A stretch of DNA of 64,000 nucleotides. Origin: Halichoerus grypus. Taxonomy: Eukaryota > Chordata > Mammalia > Carnivora > Phocidae. The stretch lies in assembly GCF_964656455.1 (NCBI RefSeq), contig NC_135719.1, forward strand, positions 79,827,562 through 79,891,561, in the 5' to 3' direction. This document shows positions 23,391 through 49,763 of this stretch, one piece after another. The translations under genes and the position numbers were made by a program. Numbering within the stretch: the first letter of the stretch is position 1; every line of letters begins with the position of its first letter. Under the pieces are notes generated by a model that did not search any database, was not told the origin of the DNA, and saw only the letters and a program-made list of their open reading frames with translations.

Positions 23391-24811
23391 TTTATTATTC
23401 CCTATCCAATAATTTCAAAGTATACCATTAAAGGTCTCTCTCAAAGCAAATCACTCCTTAGAGACTTGGCTGTGCTGGTCTGCTAAGCAGAATGGTGGGA
23501 TACTGAAATAGATGTAAAAGTTTCACAATTAGAATAGCAGGACTGCTGGGCACGATGAAAAGACTCTGAGAAAGCAGTACAGCCCTTTAACCTTAAAACC
23601 ACGGAGAAGACTTCAACCAGCCCTGGTGTCTAGGGCAACATCCAGGTAATTCAATTAATCACTTTTTGTGTTTGTAGGAATGAAGCCAGTGTCTATCTTA
23701 CAGTACTCCATTTACTTCACAATGCCTACTGTGGGAACATACAGGTCTCCAACTGACTAGGCTGCCCCTTGATAGTTCACATGCCCAGATCAAACTGCCT
23801 CGACTCTTGACTTCCATGACTTTCAGGACAGCCGTGAATGGAAGCAACCATTACCTATTTAAGGCCTCATGAAGAAGGTGCCCCCCTACCCCCAACAGGA
23901 AGGATACCTGAAAAACAGACAAAAGCACTACATTTTATAGGCGAATTGATATGTAAATAAACAAAGAGCTGACTAATGTGCTCCACTCCCCAGACAAAGG
24001 AAAAAAAGAATAACTAAATACTGAGTAGAAGCAATGAAGAAGAAAACACTGAGTGAAAGGTCCATGCTAATGGAACATGGTAGCCCCTGTTTAAAAATCC
24101 AGAAAAATCTTCCCATTCAGTTTACTTAAGTAGATGTTTTACTGCTGTATATCTGTTATCTGTAATAGAAAATGAAAATTATGTTCTATTAAGAAATTCT
24201 GTTATGATTTGGGCTCTAAATATGCAGCTCAATTACTGAAATCACTGGTTTCTTCTAGAACCAACCAAAATGAAATTCCCATGTCACTGCCGGGACACTG
24301 TACCTCTGAATATGTCCCAAAGGAATAATCCCCAAAGACACAGTGTATTCCCAAAGTAGGTAATGGAAGAAAAAATGAAAGCAGGATATTCCAAAGGTTT
24401 CTATAATGACCATGAGAGACAATTTGAGAAACCTGTAAGACTTTATAGCTCCTGAATGTCCTTCCTCCCGGATGAAATTAAGAATTCAGTTAATATATAA
24501 CCTTTCTCAGGAAGATACTGACATAGGTTTAGGAAAATTACAGACTCTCAAAACAAAAAGATGTTATTACAGAATGACAAATTACTAGAATATTGGGATA
24601 TTACCAAAGGATTATAACTATTACATTTAAGTTGCTGACATACAGAGGAGAAAAAAAGCACAGTCCCCTTATTACCTCGTAATTTCAGTAGTATGTCATT
24701 TAATTACCTTTTTAAAATGAAATAAACATTGAAAATACCAAATGAAATGCAACTATACACAATAAATTTCTCTGGAAATGTACAGAGGGGATAATTCAGG
24801 GATGTTTCATT

Positions 24812-24935
24812 CTTTTTTTTTTTTTTTTTAAGATTTATTTATTTATTTATTTCAGAGAGAGAGCATGCAGGGGAAGGGGTAGAGGGAGAGAATCCTCAAG
24901 CAAATTCCCTGTTGAGCACGGAGCCCCACTCGGTG
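24812..24935 (-). mobile_element. Truncated carnivore SINE
   Basis: Reverse tail, (TTTA)n and GA-rich body, stopping at GAGCCCCACTCGGTGC; the tRNA-related half is missing. Confidence 0.75.
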
Positions 24936-25284
24936 CAACTTTTACTTGATTATGAGTGAGTCTGATATTCTGGAAACTCTTATCAAATTAATGAGAATAT
25001 ACTTGGATAGTCTGAATTTGAAGGGGTTAGAACATTATCTAGATTGCCTTATGCCACTCTACTGCTTGGAATATATTCCAATATATCTATCCCTGCTGAA
25101 GACAAATGTAGAGCAATTATCTATGCCAGTCTACTTTCTGTTTATGTCTGCTGGATTTTTTTTATTATATCGTAACATACATTGGTAGGTAGAAATTAAT
25201 TGCTTTATTTTTAAAAGCTCCTACTGCAATCTGAAGACAAGAATTAAGATATTTTAAAATTAGTCTAAAAAAATTGAAAAGAGG

Positions 25285-25493
25285 GGGGCGCCTGGGTGGC
25301 TCAATCGTTAAGCATCTGCCTTAGGCTCAGGTCAAGATCCCAGGGTCCTGGGATCAAGCCCTGCATCAGGCTCCCTGCTCTGCGGGAAGCCTGCTTCTCC
25401 CTCTCCCACTCCCCCTGCTTGTGTTCCCCCTCTCGCTGTGTCTCTCTCTATCAAATAAATAAATAAAATCTTTCTTAAAAATAATAATAAAAA
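25285..25493 (+). mobile_element. Carnivore SINE, young subfamily
   Basis: Forward full copy with a long AAT/A tail; AA(t/c)TGAAAAG flanks. Confidence 0.88.
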
Positions 25494-26623
25494 ATAAAAA
25501 ACTGAAAAGGCATAGAATTATCAGTCTAAAAAAAGATATTTTAAAGTTGACCATTTTCCTTCACGTGACATTAAACAACCAAGAACCTAGTGAAGGATAG
25601 AAAGTAATGATAATAAAGAGGGCAAAAGAAATGTTAGCTACAGAACAGCTTCATGAGAAATCTCGGAGACTAACACACTTTGTAGTTTAAATCGAAAACA
25701 TCCAGGCAACTACAAAGAGGCAGACTTATTTTGCAACACAAATACAATGAAAATCTTAAAGGCAATATGAAAGAGTGAGAAAACACAAAAAAGAGCTCAA
25801 TTAAAACTTGACACACTTGTACACACAAAACAAAACAGAGGTTAAGGTGGGGAAAGGTTATCCAGGATAAAACTTAGAACGTAATAAATGATTAAATAAA
25901 CCTTTAGGCAATAGTAAATGGTTGATACAACAGCTTTGTTATATAAAAATACAACTGTCACTTGAGTACCAGATACCAAAAGAACACATCTTGAAAACTA
26001 GAGTCTCTTTGCCTCTCTTAAAAGGCCTCAACAAGACAGAAGCAAGAAAGGCACAGTATCAGTGAATTAAAACAAAAAGCAAAGTGAACAAAACTGTTAA
26101 CAGAAGTTTGAAGGGAAGACCACCAACTTTGTGAGAAAAAGAATAAAAAATTAATTGAAGAGGAGACATAAAAAGTTTTTTAAAATATGAAACAATACTA
26201 TATCAATGAATCGACTGCTAATGGTAAAACAGTAAATACTAGGTTGGTCACAGTACTGCAAGGTAGGTCATGCAAAGACCTGCAGATCAGGGACTTGCCC
26301 AAATGCAACTCCAGAAGTGGAGTGACTTTTAGGGGTAAAGATGAGGGGCCAGAAAATATTTGTTTGTTTATCCCCCAGATATCAGGCTCAATGTAGGCTC
26401 AGAAGACAACTCTTGCAGGGCAGTGGACAAACAGTATCTTCAAAGCATTAACATTCATCTCAATGCTCTAAAAATGTTACAGTCCTTCCACAGATGACAG
26501 TATCAAATCTCATTCTTTCAGTAAGCGAGTACAGTTCTTGGCACCCACAAATTAATCTTAAGTGGTAGTTTAGCTTTAAAAAAAACTCACCCTTTTCAAA
26601 GGAGATGGGTACAATGGTTTCTT

Positions 26624-26828
26624 TTATTTTTCTTTATTTTTTTTAAAGATTTTATTTATTCATTTGACAGAGAGAGAGAGAGCACAAGCAGGGGGAGCGG
26701 CAGGCAGAAGAGGGAGAAGCAGGCTCCCCGCTGAGCAAGGAGCCGGACATGGTGCTCGATCCCAGGATCCCGGGATCGCGACCTGAGCCTAAGGCAGTCG
26801 CTTAACCAACTGAGCCACCCAGATGCCT
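26624..26828 (-). mobile_element. Carnivore SINE
   Basis: Reverse copy ending CCACCCAGATGCCTC; ATGGTTTCTTTTA on each side. Confidence 0.88.
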
Positions 26829-27084
26829 CATGGTTTCTTTTAAAGACTAATTCCCCTTCACCATCCTACCTTACCTATGGGAAACTCCATCTTACCTATC
26901 AGAGCCTTCATATAAAATGTCAGATTTTTTTCCTCTTATAACCGAAACTTTGCAGTAGTGGTGACCACAATGCCAAGATTCTTCCACCCCATCACCTGGT
27001 GGTGCTGCAGAGACCGTCCCAGAAAATACAAGATCTGTATTTCCTGGTGATTCACAACCAGTTCAGTAGATTTCTATCATTTTC

Positions 27085-27294
27085 TTTTTTTAAAATTTTT
27101 ATTTATTTGTTTGTTTTAAAGATTTTATTTATTTATTTGTCCAGAGAGAGAGTACAAGCGGGAGAGCGGCAGGCAGAAGAGAAGCAGGCTACCCACCGAG
27201 CAAGGAGCCTGATGTGGGACTCGATCCCAGGACCCTGGGATCATGACCTGAGCTGAAGGCAGACGCTTAACCGACTGAGCCACCCAGGCGTCCC
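27085..27294 (-). mobile_element. Carnivore SINE
   Basis: Reverse copy ending CCACCCAGGCGTCCC; ATTTCTATC(a/g)TTTTCT flanks. Confidence 0.88.
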
Positions 27295-28907
27295 TATTTC
27301 TATCGTTTTCTACCCATGTCTAAATAAATGGATTTTATCAATTTGGGAACTGACAAAATCAAAAGGTCAGATACACAGGATAGATCAAACACTGGGAAGG
27401 TGTGAACTGTGCAAGTATCCATACACTGCTCCATCAAATCCCTGATCTCAATCCATTACTCCTTCGCTACTTCAGTTTTAGACCTTCCCCCAGGCCTGTC
27501 TCTTCACCCACGCCTACCCTCTCTTTGGCCAATGTCCTTCATCATGCCTTGCAGACCCACTGGCATGTGTCTCTTGCAACCCAGGTCTTCTTAAATAGAA
27601 AATGTTTTCCTTATAACTCTCTTGGGGTGGATAAGTCCAAAATACCACAATTTGTTCTGAAGCCTGTTTGATGAGCACTAAAAAAGAAATTCCTAAGCAG
27701 AAGACATTAATTAACTAACAGAGGACCTTATTCAAATCCCAAACTCACCTTCTAGCATCTAAAGTGTCCCACACCAGACAGGACCTCAGCCGATTCTTAA
27801 GGATAACCCAGTCAGAGAATCCCTGACTGAACTGAGAGGCTCAGAACAACACAAATACTAAATAATTTCTGGATTCTGGTGTGAGAGTAGGATGCAATAG
27901 ACATTGATAACGCAGCTCCTCTGGCTTGAATTTGGGGCAATTCCATTAGGACAACGAGTTCTTAAGTCTTCGACTCCCACCTCACTATTCTTAGTCACTT
28001 AAAAAAGATTGGTCCGCTAAACATCGATACGCCCATACACCTCCACTATACACTTCTTTGAAGACCTTAATCACTTTAGGACTGCCCCTTAAGGGCAGGA
28101 GCTGCTGCACTTGCACAGCTGCTGCAATGGCTGGAAAATTTCCTGCGACACTAGACACAGGTAAATAAAGAAACTGCATTCGCTCCGAGGCAGGGGGAGG
28201 GGTCTTCTGCTAGTGAAGAGTTTACATAATGCAACAGAAGACCAGTAAGCTCTGCAGACCTGTCAATGGAGATGCAAAGCTTGAGCTCCTCTCTTCCCAC
28301 CATCTCTAAACACTCTCCAAAAGCCTGATCTTCCCTCCCAAAGACCCACAGAAATTACACCTAATAATGCATAACAATGTACACACCCTCACCCCAAGCT
28401 TTCCTACCCACCTTTATTATTAAAAAAAAAAAGAAAAAGAAAAAAAGAAAAAAAACCCTAACATCCCACTTCTGAGACCAAAGTATGGAGTAACCAAACG
28501 GAGCCGGGGAGTTTTCTCTCCGACGAAGGGGCAAGGAGAACAAGGAGCTGCCTCAAATCTACACCACGCCCAATAATGCAATGACAAGCCCTAAAAACCC
28601 CACAGCGGCGGGGCAGCCCCCTTCGCGGCTTGGCCCAACTCGGGCCCCGCGGCCCAGCAGCCGCCCTCTCCCCCGGCCTTTCACAAAGGAGAATGGTTCA
28701 GTCCAGAGCATCACCCAGCACCTGATCCCTCACAACTGGGGGACGGGTAAGAAGCGGGGGAGCGAGGAGGAGGATGAGTTACTGAAACCAATTCTAAGAG
28801 CTTTAGTTTTGCAAAGACTCTTGGACCGGCATTGATGAGCAGGCGTGAGAGGGAAGCCTACCTGAACAAGTCCTGGTGCTTCCTTTCCAGCCAGCGTTTC
28901 AACTCAC

Positions 28908-28975
28908 CCTTTCGGAGAACAAGGCGCCTTCCGGCGGAGCATGGCCAGCCCTCGCCTCAATCTAGCTTGCTGGTA
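28908..28975 (-). other. CHD8: CHD8 distal non-coding first exon (probable)
   Basis: On the minus strand a GC-rich segment ends at a consensus donor (CGAAAGG|GTGAGTTG, exon end 28908); another donor follows at 28862 (TTGTTCAG|GTAGGC). It is about 20 kb upstream of the CHD8 start codon and close to the RAB2B 3' end, matching the arrangement of the long-5'UTR CHD8 transcript in human as I remember it. The transcription start is inferred, not seen. Confidence 0.5.
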
Positions 28976-29050
28976 GTCCATTCTCCCTCGGCTCCGCCCA
29001 CCTACGCGGCCACCCACCAATGGCAGGGCTGACGCCCGGCCTCTTCCAGC
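28976..29050 (-). promoter_or_regulatory. CHD8 distal promoter (probable)
   Basis: The segment holds an inverted CCAAT box (29017-29021 on plus), a GC box (CTCCGCCCACC near 28992) and CpG-rich sequence, placed directly 5' of the distal first exon on the minus strand. Direction is inferred from the donor downstream. Confidence 0.45.
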
Positions 29051-29212
29051 AAGGTAGTGTGAGTGCCATCCAGGAAGTCTCTCCAGGGTGGGAGGTCCTA
29101 AAAGGCTGAGAAGGGTACGTAGGCAACCACAGATATGCCTGATTGAAAATAAAATCTGGCAGCAGCTTGCCTTTGACTGCTCAGTTCACAGGCGTTCAGG
29201 CCTATCGGCATC

Positions 29213-29234
29213 TTTTTTTTTTTTTTTTTTTTTT
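29213..29234. repeat. T22 homopolymer
   Basis: A pure run of 22 T directly followed by GC-rich sequence (GACCCCCGCCGGTGGGGG). It is not obviously the tail of any SINE in this window. Confidence 0.95.
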
Positions 29235-29278
29235 GACCCCCGCCGGTGGGGGCGCTCTAAACTAAAACATTTAGTTAC

Positions 29279-29320
29279 CTGTTTGGGGAAGCCATCTTGG
29301 ATCCGGCCGGTGCCTTAGGG
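29279..29320 (-). promoter_or_regulatory. YY1-like site with a downstream donor
   Basis: Plus-strand GCCATCTTGG (29291-29300) is the complement of CCAAGATGGC, the YY1 core often found at transcription starts. On the minus strand it is followed by AAACAG|GTAACT (exon end 29279), so a tiny additional first exon of the CHD8 5' region is possible. No product is supported. Confidence 0.3.
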
Positions 29321-29931
29321 ACGGGGAAGAGGAAGGAGTATTTAAGGAATTTGAAGCCCTTTTCCGAGTTCTGTCGAACTACGTAGGGTCCAGCCTCAAC
29401 ATACTTTATGTAATCAGAATGTCCCCAATCACGATGGTCAGAAACAGGGCTTAATGTGGTTACAGGCAACTACCCCCCCCATATGAGTGAAGAGATCTTA
29501 CCAAATCAAAGCAGCAACAAAAATCAATTTTTTGGAATGAGAGTGGGTTTTCACAGTCCTAGGACAATCCTTTATAGACACCTCACCCCTCAGAATATCA
29601 GCATAAGACCAACGTAGGTTATGTATCTATTCTAGGTGCTTCTAATCCTAATGCTTCAGTTCAAGTTTTCCAGCATTGGGTTTGGAGGTACAGACGACTG
29701 AGAGGCTCATATAAATGAACAGGATTTAGGGAAGAATATTTTTTTAAAAGACCCCAAATTCACCAATAGACCCAAATTATGTGTGAGTACCGATAGAGCA
29801 CATGATAGAAGCCTCCGAGGAGAGATTATATGTGAAGAGGGACATCAGGGGACAGCCTTAGAAAGTCTGCAGAGAATAATTTCCTGGTAACAGCATTTAA
29901 ACTAGAAAGGAAATAATTTTATTGTAGGTGA

Positions 29932-30278
29932 GGGGCGCCTGGGTGGCTCAGTCGGCTAAGGTCTGCCTTCAGCTCAGGTAATGATTCCAGGGTTCTGGGA
30001 TCCATCCCCATGTCAGGCTCCCTGCTCAGCGGGGAGCCTGCTTCTCACTCTCCCAGTCTATCCCCCCCCCTTATTTATTTGACAGAGAGAGAGACAGTGA
30101 GAGAGGGAACACAAGCAGAGAGAGTGGGAGACGGAGAAGCAGGCTTCCCGCCGAGCAGGGAGCCCGATGGGGGGCTCGATCCCAGGATACTGGGATCGTG
30201 ACCTGAGCCAAAGGCAGACGCTTAACGACTGAGCCACCCAAGCGCCCCTAAGTAAGATCTTTAAAAAAATTTTTATTG
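29932..30278 (+). mobile_element. Inverted SINE pair: forward SINE interrupted by a reverse SINE
   Basis: A forward SINE (GGGGCGCCTGGGTGGCTCAG, 29932) is entered near its C/T-rich end by a reverse SINE (30071-30248, ending GCCACCCAAGCGCCCC) and its tail (AAGATCTTTAAAAAAA) resumes afterwards. The two arms are complementary over about 130 bp and would fold into a long hairpin if transcribed. Confidence 0.85.
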
Positions 30279-30879
30279 TTGGTGAAATTCTCTTGTGCTC
30301 AATGACACTTCCCTGTATTTCCTAGTATAAATTTCTACTGCTATTACAAACTTGCTACAGGAAGATTTTGCTTTTTGAACCTGAGTGAAGGGAGTCCTTT
30401 CAGATCACTAAAGGTATTTCTCAAGGAATAACATATTTGCAGTCACACATAATAGGAACTCAGACAGTAAGGAATCACAGGAATCAATACTTTATCACAG
30501 AAGTGGTAAGACTTGGTCATATACATTTCCCTGTGTATCGAGCAAAATCCGTTGGCCAAATTTCCCCCTGGCTACTGCTATCATCGTTATCAATTTGAGG
30601 TTAGTATTAGAATTTACCAAAACAATTTACCAGCTGTGCCTTTGGTGTTTGTCTGTAGATGCATATACAGCAATGATCTTATGTTTCTGGAATGAAAACC
30701 AATAGGTTCTTTTTGCTTATTTGGTACAAAATAAACCTATCAAAGGAACTAGTTGCAGGCATTTATGGAAAAGGAAAGGCTGTGGCCTGCTCTACTAATT
30801 TCTACTATCTGCAATGATCTATAAGTAGTAGTATTTAGACTACTTGCTATAAATAGGATTTCCAGTGGTCCCCCCCCCA

Positions 30880-30973
30880 CCCTTTTTAAGTAGGCTCTAC
30901 TCCCAAGATGGGGCTTGAACTCAGGACCCAAAGATCAACAGTCCCTCTATCAACTGAGCCAGAAAGGTACCCC
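30880..30973 (-). mobile_element. Old short carnivore SINE
   Basis: Reverse copy: 'aagtaggctctactcccaag', GGGGCTTGAACTCAGGACCC, ACTGAGCCAG ending GTACCCC. Confidence 0.7.
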
Positions 30974-31188
30974 TGGTGCTGGCCTTTAAAAGCCAAACAC
31001 CCTCGTTACTTCATAATTACCATTCTTCATATGGAGGTGGGGGAATTTACTTCCTGTACTTTTTCATGACCATTTCACTCCCAGTATCAGCAATGATCAA
31101 TACAGGTCATGAATTTGCCTAAGTAGTTTTCTCATGCTTCCCTTACATTGGTGAAATACCCAAGTATAGAATGTTATGAGTGTTTTGG

Positions 31189-31484
31189 ATTTTTTTAAAT
31201 TTCTTTTTTAAAGATTTTATTTGACAGACACAGTGAGAGAGGGAACACACGCAGGGGGAGTGGGAGGAGAAGCAGGCTTCCCACTGATCAGGGAGCCCGA
31301 TGTGGGGCTCGATCCCAGGACCCTGGGATCATGACCTGAGCTGAAGGCAGACCCTTAACGACTGAGCCACCCAGGCGCCCCTAAATTTAATTTTTTTAGT
31401 AATCTCTACACCCAACATGGAGATCTAACTCACAATCTCGAGATCAAGTTCCATGCTCTTCCAACTGAGCCAGCCAGGTAGCCC
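31189..31484 (-). mobile_element. Old SINE with a young SINE in its tail
   Basis: A reverse young SINE (31203-31381, ending CCACCCAGGCGCCCC) sits in the reversed A-tail of an older reverse SINE (31382-31484, 'agtaatctctacacccaaca' to GCCAGCCAGGTAGCCC). TAAATTT flanks the inner copy. Confidence 0.8.
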
Positions 31485-31751
31485 TCACTTTCCATAATTT
31501 TAAACCAATGACAGAATCCTTGGGGGTTGGGAGTTTCTGTACAGAAACTACAAAGTTATATTTAGTTTTGTCCCAGGTGTGAGGGGACAGGCTAACGCCA
31601 AATTCAACAGCCTCAAATCCTTTTTGGAATGAGGAAGGATTTTTTTAAAAAGCATAATCAAAGCACTACCCCAAAAGTCCTCCAACTTCCTGTGGTGTAG
31701 TGTTTATTACTACTACTAACAGGGGGCAAAACCTAGTATAAAATGAATGTA

Positions 31752-31873
31752 TCTGCACTTGTGATGAGCACCGGGTGATGTATGAAGTGTTGAATCGCTA
31801 TATTGTACACCTGAAACTAATACTACACTGTATGTTAACTGGAATTTAATAAAAACTTAAAAAAAAAAAAAAG
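31752..31873 (+). mobile_element. L1 3' end (carnivore type)
   Basis: 'tgatgagcaccgggtgatgt', 'atattgtacacctgaaacta', 'tatgttaactggaatttaat' then AAAAACTT(A)n is the carnivore L1 3'UTR end; only the last ~120 bp are present. Confidence 0.8.
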
Positions 31874-33507
31874 AGTATCTCAAGGAGCCTTCTTCCAATA
31901 ATACCTTTGATACAATTTCCTAGAAAGAGAGTATCTACATATGTTTGGGATAAAATCAGAAAGAACACATGAAATATGAGCAGCTTGGATACATGCATAT
32001 ATTTAATAATGAAACAATTCATCAACAACAAAAAAATTAGAAAAATTCATGAGACCTCAATGCTGTGGAAGAGAACAGGACATCAAGGCAAAAGATACAA
32101 AAACTGACCCAGAAGCTGCCTGATGAGTGAAGCAAAGGCAAATTTGCTTAGCATAGTAGTATATGCCCTTGAAACAAAAAATGCTTGGAGAGGTACCCAC
32201 TTATCTGACTGCTTGGAAGCTGACAGCCTTACTGTATGCTGCATGGAATGGAGGCAAAGAGCCAGGGAAGGGAAAGAGTGGCGAGGGGTAAGAGCAATAT
32301 GGAATCCAGGGTAAGCAGATGGAAGAGACTGAGAGAGTTACAAAGAGATGACTCTAAGGCCTTTTGTTTCCTCTGCAGTCTACAACAAACCTGTTCCAAG
32401 TCTTTAAGTATGTCAGTCAAGTCCAATGATCACAAAATGAGTAGCACTAGGCACTGTGAAGGAATAGTGGAGGGAGTGGTTTACAAAAGTAAAGGGATAA
32501 CACGGTTCCTGCTCTCAAGGAGCTTACAGCCTATATGGGAGACAGATTCCACGCACAAATTTACAAAGTAACATAAATATAAATAAATATACATATGAAT
32601 AAACAACATATGAAAGCTTAAGGGGTACTGGGTCAATAATTATTTAGAAGTCCCTAGGTCAAAGAAGGTTTTCTGAAGGAAAAATCTGGGGACTGAGTAT
32701 AATGTTAGCAGAGAGTAGGGCATATGCAAAGGCATAGAAGTGGAAGTAAATATGTCATGTCCAGTAAGCAGATTAGCTTGATTAGAGTAGAAAGTCTAAA
32801 TAGGTCTCGTTGAGAAGTGTGATGAAACAGTAGGGGGTTAATTTGGTGAAAGACACTGCAGTGTTAGGTCTGATCCCTAAAACAAACAGGGAAAGAGGTT
32901 TTCTTTAGGTAATGATGATAAGTAGCCATAGGGCCAGGAGCAACTCCACTGCTCTCAAAAGTTTTATGGTTACTCTGAGACAAAGAAATTAACAATAGGA
33001 TGGTAGAAAATTATTCAGCATCCTTGAGCAGTTCAAGTAGAAGGAACTGCCTTCTGCAAGAACTCTTACAAAATGGCAAGTGAAAACAATCAATGAAATT
33101 CCTAGATATAGGATCCACCATCCAAAGGCCAGCCAGCTAGATCCCAGTAAAATCAAGTGCTCAAGCAGAATGTCCTAGACCCTTGTTACTAATTCTTGGT
33201 GGGGAACCAATTGTGTATGCTTATAAAAGAATTTATTTTTGAGCTACCACGACAATCAACTTTGATCCTAACATTTTAGAAATTAAAATAGGAGGATGAG
33301 AAGAGCCCTAATCTATAGGGAATGCTCACGTCCCTGAAGGAGGACAGGTCAATAAGGGCTCAAATTCTTCCCTGGTCTTTAAGTGGAAAGGCAAAACATC
33401 ACACCTTGAAAAGAGGCTTTTCTCAGCCAAAGCAAGTAAGACCTCTTTCTTTAAGCCTATTGATCTGAAGCTGTTCCAGGAAGGAAAAAAGAGTCCAGGC
33501 CAGATAT

Positions 33508-49362
<15,855 letters not shown>

Positions 49363-49757
49363 GGTCCCGTTTCCTCTGGATTCCGGGTCCGCCCGACTTC
49401 CACAGCCACTTACCTCCGGCCTCTCTAGCCGCACAATCTACCGATCTCTGGCCCCTCTAGCCCAGATCACGTCTCTATTGCTCTCCCCTGAAATCGTCTC
49501 TCGATCGGAGCGACTGTAATACCCGGACAGCACCTCCAGGGACGCTTCCAATACTTCTATTTGCCATTATCCCACCAAGCTCCAGGGGGCGGTAGCTACC
49601 CTTTCCGTCCGCTCGGCCATCCCGGCAACAGCCCCACGGCTCTACTTCCAATCAGCGGAGAGCGACGCGCGTCCTTGCGGAAGTGACGGCAGTTCGAGTC
49701 CGGTGGGGGCGGTGGGAGCGATGAGGGAACTGAGACGGTGGTAGCCGTTGTGTGAAG
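49363..49757. promoter_or_regulatory. Bidirectional RAB2B/TOX4 promoter
   Basis: The two start codons are 395 bp apart and point away from each other in a CpG-rich block extending about 49.1-49.9 kb. Visible motifs are a CCAATCAG box (49648-49655) and GCGGAAGTGACG (49677-49688), an ETS site fused to a CRE half-site. The TOX4 start region reads GAAGATGGAGG, resembling a YY1 core. No TATA box is seen. This is the usual architecture of a divergent housekeeping promoter. Confidence 0.85.
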
Positions 49758-49763
49758 ATGGAG
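49758..49763 (+). CDS. TOX4: TOX4 coding exon 1 (ATG GAG)
   Basis: Only Met-Glu are coded before the donor GAG|GTAGGAAC. The upstream non-coding part of the exon starts at an unseen point in the shared promoter. The split after two codons is supported by the exact fit of exon 2 (FPGGNDNY) to the family N-terminus. Confidence 0.93.

Larger units (their letters stand above)
14710..28860 (-). other. Interval between CHD8 promoters (intron of the long transcript)
   Basis: No coding exon is recognised on either strand. Identified content is SINE, MIR, L2 and L1 insertions listed separately. Stretches with nothing I can name: 14830-16000, 17280-18440, 19080-19370, 21770-23200, 23400-24800, 24940-25280, 25510-26610 and 27300-28480. 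Several short open frames occur by chance. Confidence 0.7.
29910..33507 (-). other. RAB2B: RAB2B 3'UTR and downstream (end uncertain)
   Basis: No further gene is seen between the RAB2B stop and the CHD8 distal promoter. Minus-strand AATAAA hexamers at about 33232, 31708-31703, 30278 and 29923-29918 are candidate poly(A) signals; the sequence cannot decide which is used. The stretch holds the 3' end of an L1, four SINE copies and otherwise unremarkable AT-rich DNA. Confidence 0.4.

Noticed and set aside
28581..28835. 84-codon plus-strand open frame opposite the distal CHD8 promoter
   Set aside because: GC-rich sequence favours open frames by chance, and the peptide (Pro/Arg-rich then acidic) resembles no family I know; no splice or poly(A) support.
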